From Diploptera punctata (lineage: Eukaryota; Arthropoda; Insecta; Blattodea; Blaberidae): a DNA stretch of 64,000 nucleotides. The stretch spans positions 152,501 to 216,500 of the forward strand of contig JASPKZ010007537.1 in NCBI GenBank assembly GCA_030220185.1, read 5' to 3'. The notes under the pieces were generated by a model. The model was given only the letters and a program-made list of their open reading frames with translations. It was not told where the DNA came from and made no database searches. Positions within the stretch are counted from its first letter, which is position 1; every line of letters starts with the position of its first letter. Below, in pieces: positions 60,987-64,000 of this stretch. Made by a program: the position numbers and the translations under genes.

Positions 60987-61754
60987 TGACTATTTAACTC
61001 ATGCCCCAAATGGGAGCCAATGACCAATCACGTTTCAATGATTTCTGTTTTACAACCAATCAGAGTCGTGTTTCACGAAATATTTATCAGTGTTATGATT
61101 ACCATATTAAAGAAGGCTCCTCCTTTTTAATATTCTGAACAGGTCTGGCCATTATTTTGCAGTGACTGAGGGAACAGTAAAGCCGCCATATTTGAATGTT
61201 CAAAATGGCAGAAACAAGATTTGGCTGTGCTTCAAATGAAGATATAGACGAAATACAAATTTGACAATTGTGTTTTTAAATAATGATATTACCGAGTTCT
61301 TTTTGATAATTCTGTGTTCAATAATTGTGTTTTTAAATAATGATTTTACCGAGTTGTTTGCTAAAAAATAAATTAACCTATAATTTTGGTTATAATATAC
61401 AGTTTGATGTGTTTATTTTTTTCTCCACTAGGATGCATTCTTATAATATTGCGATGATATTTCAAGTTTCCCACGCCAGATGGCAATATATAACAAACAT
61501 TATATGATCTTGTTGCAGTGGATGGAGAAACGAAACATAACGTTTCTCATTTGTTTTCAAACATCGCCGTTTACATTAAATAAATAAATATTTTAAAGTA
61601 ATTATATTTATATATTGATTTGTGAGTAAACAGCTTAATTTTATTCGTTAAATAGTCCTAACAAATGCCACTCTTGATTTCCAAATTCTCTAGATAAATT
61701 CGTGAGTCGTGAATTTGTCGATAATTTGGAAATCACTCGTGGCATTACTTATGA
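60987..61754 (+). mobile_element. Crypton-like non-autonomous element, copy e, with extra interior
   Basis: Longest copy (768 bp), TGACTATTTAAC to TTACTTATGA. Instead of the usual centre it has 61160-61380 with AAAGCCGCCATATTTGAATG, a short ATG frame (61205-61264), and TTGTGTTTTTAAATAATGAT in direct repeat. It may be closest to the parent element. Confidence 0.7.
61205..61264 (+). pseudogene. Short N-terminal-like frame inside copy e
   Basis: MAETRFGCASNEDIDEIQI then stop. RF-x(3)-S-x-E/D-D-I/L-x-x-I starts are, from memory, common at the N-terminus of animal Crypton-type tyrosine recombinases. Nineteen codons cannot establish this; no catalytic region is present. Confidence 0.25.
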
Positions 61755-61827
61755 TGAGAAAACTACTTCATGTCAAAAGAATATGCGTAAATTAATTTTG
61801 TGTAATCTAATTAGTCTATATGGGCTA

Positions 61828-62150
61828 CTACATAACAATGAACTACATGGTCTTTATAGGAAGCCAGATATAATAAGAACAGTTAAGTCTCGTAGACTGC
61901 GATGGGCAGGACATGTTGCACGTATGGGGAATGAAAGACGCGCATGGAAGCTTCTTGTAGGAAAGCCAGAGGGAAAACGCCCAGTTGATAGATCAAGAAT
62001 GAGTTGGGAGAATAACATTAACTATGATTTGAGGGAAGTAGATTATACAGGGAATGATTGGAAAGCATTAGCTCAGGATAGGGATGTATGGAGAGCTTAT
62101 GTCCGCGCGGCCATGAACCTACGGGATCGATAGTGCCACTGAGTAATAGT
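61828..62150 (+). pseudogene. LINE-A 3' fragment with a fully open tail
   Basis: LLHNNELHGLYRKPDIIRTV, KSRRLRWAGHVARMGNERRA, LLVGKPEGKRPVDRSRMSW and YTGNDWKALAQDRDVWRAYV in one frame to a stop near 62133. It directly follows the Crypton-like copy e. Confidence 0.8.
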
Positions 62151-62671
62151 AATGATAATCATTAAAGAACAAATAACTCACATGTACTTGATCTTAAATA
62201 CGAACAGAGGCAGAATAACTTTTAAGTTAAATTGACCACTAAATATCGAAAGAGGCATTTTTCAAAGCAACAGGTATACTATAAGAGACATTATTTATGT
62301 TATTACGTCCGATTCTAAAGAATGGCGCAAGAATGGCCGTTATAAACACGTTTATCGGAAATTGGGAACGAAAGCTTGGAAAATGACTTCTGAACCATCT
62401 GGTTATCATTTTGATTATAGGAAATATTAACGACTCTGCAAGTTTTTGTAATTGCTAGTTTATAACACTATCCAATATGACATACTCATTATATGTTTAA
62501 AATCTCTAACACTGCACAGGAAAGACTTTGAATTAGGTATACGCATCAAGATCTAAATGTAAATTTGACTTTTCCACTCATCGATTTTTTAAATGTGGCT
62601 GCAAATTACAAAAAAAAAAAAGTATTTGAAATTATAATTATAAAAAAATTATAATTATAAAAAAATTTTAG
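62151..62671. other. No gene; short direct repeats
   Basis: AT-rich. AATTATAATTATAAAAAAAT is repeated at 62631-62665 just before the LINE-H sequence starts. Confidence 0.45.
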
Positions 62672-63979
62672 ACAGATTTCTTATTCTCCTTAATATGGGA
62701 AGGACAAGAACCACCACAAAGCTGGAATAAATCCATTGTAATACCAATTTTCAAAAAAGGAAGTCGCCATATCAAAGATAACTATCGTGGAATTAGCTTG
62801 TTGAACTCGGGATATAAAATGTATGCTAATATAGTTAAGAATAAATTGAGAAAAATTTATGAAAATATAATTGGAGAAGAGCAGAATGGATTCAGTAAGG
62901 GTAGATCTTGAACACATGGATTCTTCACTCTAAAACTACTATTAGAAAAGCACAAGGAATTCAATATAGAAACTCATATCGCCTTCGTTGACTTCATAAA
63001 AGCTTTTGACAAAGTAGACAGAAATGTATTACTACAAATTTTAGCTGATAATAACGTTCCACAACAATATATTACTAATATCTTCAACATCTATAAAGAT
63101 AATGAAATCTCTGTTAAACAAGATGGCAAATTATCTTCTTGGAAAAAGATCAGCACTAGAGTAAGACAGGGATGTGGACTTTCACCGGTGCTTTTCATTA
63201 CATATATGAATAAATTAATAAACGAATGGAGGAAAACACAACGAGGATATATACCCATCAATAGGAACCTCAAACTCGATGCTATTCTTTTTGCAGACGA
63301 TTTAGCTCTTCTGGCACTTTCCGAAAATGATTTGCAACGATCAATTTATAATTTACAAAAAAAATAGGTGCCAAATTTAATATGGAAATATCAATTAACA
63401 AAACTAAAATAATTGCATTTCATGGGAAGGACCTCATACAAAGTAAAATCTGTCTCCAGAATAAAATTTTAGAGAGATCTAATCAATTTAAATACCTTGG
63501 ATATTATCTCTCTATCTGGGATGAAAAAGATATCCCTGAAAAAATGACTAGTTATAATACAAATTTTGGAATTATTAATCAAGTTATGAAACCATCCCTT
63601 ATACAAAAAACACCAGATTACGTTTATATAACACTTCGGCTAGACCAGTGTTGACTTATGGTAGTGAAGCATGGACACTAAAAATACAACATGAAAGCAG
63701 AATAACGGCTTGTGAAATGATCATGCGCAGAACAGCGTGTTACACCAGATGGGATCGGAAAAGGAACACTGATATCTTAAAAGAATTGAAGACTACGCCA
63801 ATTTTGGAATATATTAAACAGTACCGTACCAACTAAATTGGAAACGCTCTGTAGAAAGAATGAGTTCAAATCGGATTCCCAAAGGTGTTTATAATTATAT
63901 ACCAAGGGGATCGAAGATCTCTGGGCCGTCCTATGAAACGCTGGAGGGAAAATTTTCTATAGGATCGTAACAAAAAAAA
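62672..63979 (+). pseudogene. LINE-H (RTE-like) reverse transcriptase, 5' truncated
   Basis: One frame with a single stop (62908) runs 62672-63367: WNKSIVIPIFKKGSRHIKDN, YRGISLLNSGYKMYANIVKN, HIAFVDFIKAFDKVDRNVLL (palm Asp), RVRQGCGLSPVLFITYMNKL and ILFADDLALLALSENDLQ (active site at about 63289). A shift in the A run at 63360 leads to MEISINKTKIIAFHGKDLIQ, NQFKYLGYYLSIWD, and a further shift near 63635 to RPVLTYGSEAWTLKIQHESR, then RRSLGRPMKRWREN. Ends ATAGGATCGTAAC plus poly-A. Endonuclease missing. Confidence 0.85.
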
Positions 63980-63980
63980 A

Positions 63981-64000
63981 AGTAAAGTGATCCCACGACA
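63981..64000 (-). mobile_element. SINE-2 copy, cut by the window edge
   Basis: AGTAAAGTGATCCCACGACA is the inverse of the SINE-2 3' end. Only 20 bp are visible. Confidence 0.6.

Overview
This is eukaryotic, AT-rich, repeat-dominated DNA, most likely from an insect. The gross features suggest a large hemimetabolous genome such as a cockroach; that assignment is inference from the repeat style (several tRNA-derived SINE families, many 5'-truncated LINE tails with short-repeat ends, Jockey, Penelope, mariner and piggyBac-type elements), not from a recognised host gene. I found no convincing host protein-coding gene, no rRNA, no CRISPR and no bacterial-style operon. Nearly all open frames are LINE or transposase wrecks, microsatellite translations, or frames opened by tandem repeats.

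Layout. 1-12.9 kb: SINE-1 copies, a 415-bp direct repeat pair, a Crypton-like non-autonomous element (2.94-3.67 kb), a 668-bp element with GGGGGG-type inverted ends, a piggyBac-type MITE, an internally deleted mariner (6.09-7.03 kb), a GC-rich triplicated segment, a Helentron-like tandem region, and LINE tails. 12.9-14.4 kb: four repeat families nested in 1.5 kb. 16.6-19.3 kb: LINE pieces, one split by a piggyBac-type MITE with an exact TTAA duplication. 19.37-21.78 kb: about 37 copies of a 65-bp satellite that grew inside a SINE-3 copy. 23.9-26.8 kb: a three-level nest, with a LINE interrupted by an inverted-pair Penelope element (12-bp target duplication) that is itself interrupted by the Crypton-like element. 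27-36.9 kb: LINE 3' ends, SINEs and dispersed repeats. 37.1-39.0 kb: a tandem array of a 300-bp monomer, each with a tRNA-like head. 39.4-48.2 kb: SINEs, a Penelope-derived palindrome, and two dispersed repeats matching segments at 22.6-23.7 kb and 31.9-32.4 kb in inverse orientation. 48.4-49.5 kb: a mariner whose 5' 294 bp is duplicated as its other end. 52.6-54.8 kb: a non-coding LTR element with near-identical 556-bp LTRs and a 76-bp leader repeat that includes the primer-binding site. 55.4-64 kb: LINE tails, a foldback MITE, a second Penelope palindrome, a nearly complete but broken Jockey ORF2 inserted in a piggyBac-type MITE, another Crypton-like copy with a possible coding vestige, and an RTE-like LINE at the right edge.

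How they work together: the elements mostly record a history of insertions. Related copies inside the window act as empty-site controls, which allow target duplications to be read directly for Penelope (12 bp), the piggyBac-type MITE (TTAA) and the Crypton-like family (TGA at both ends, no longer duplication). SINEs and MITEs here depend on enzymes encoded elsewhere.
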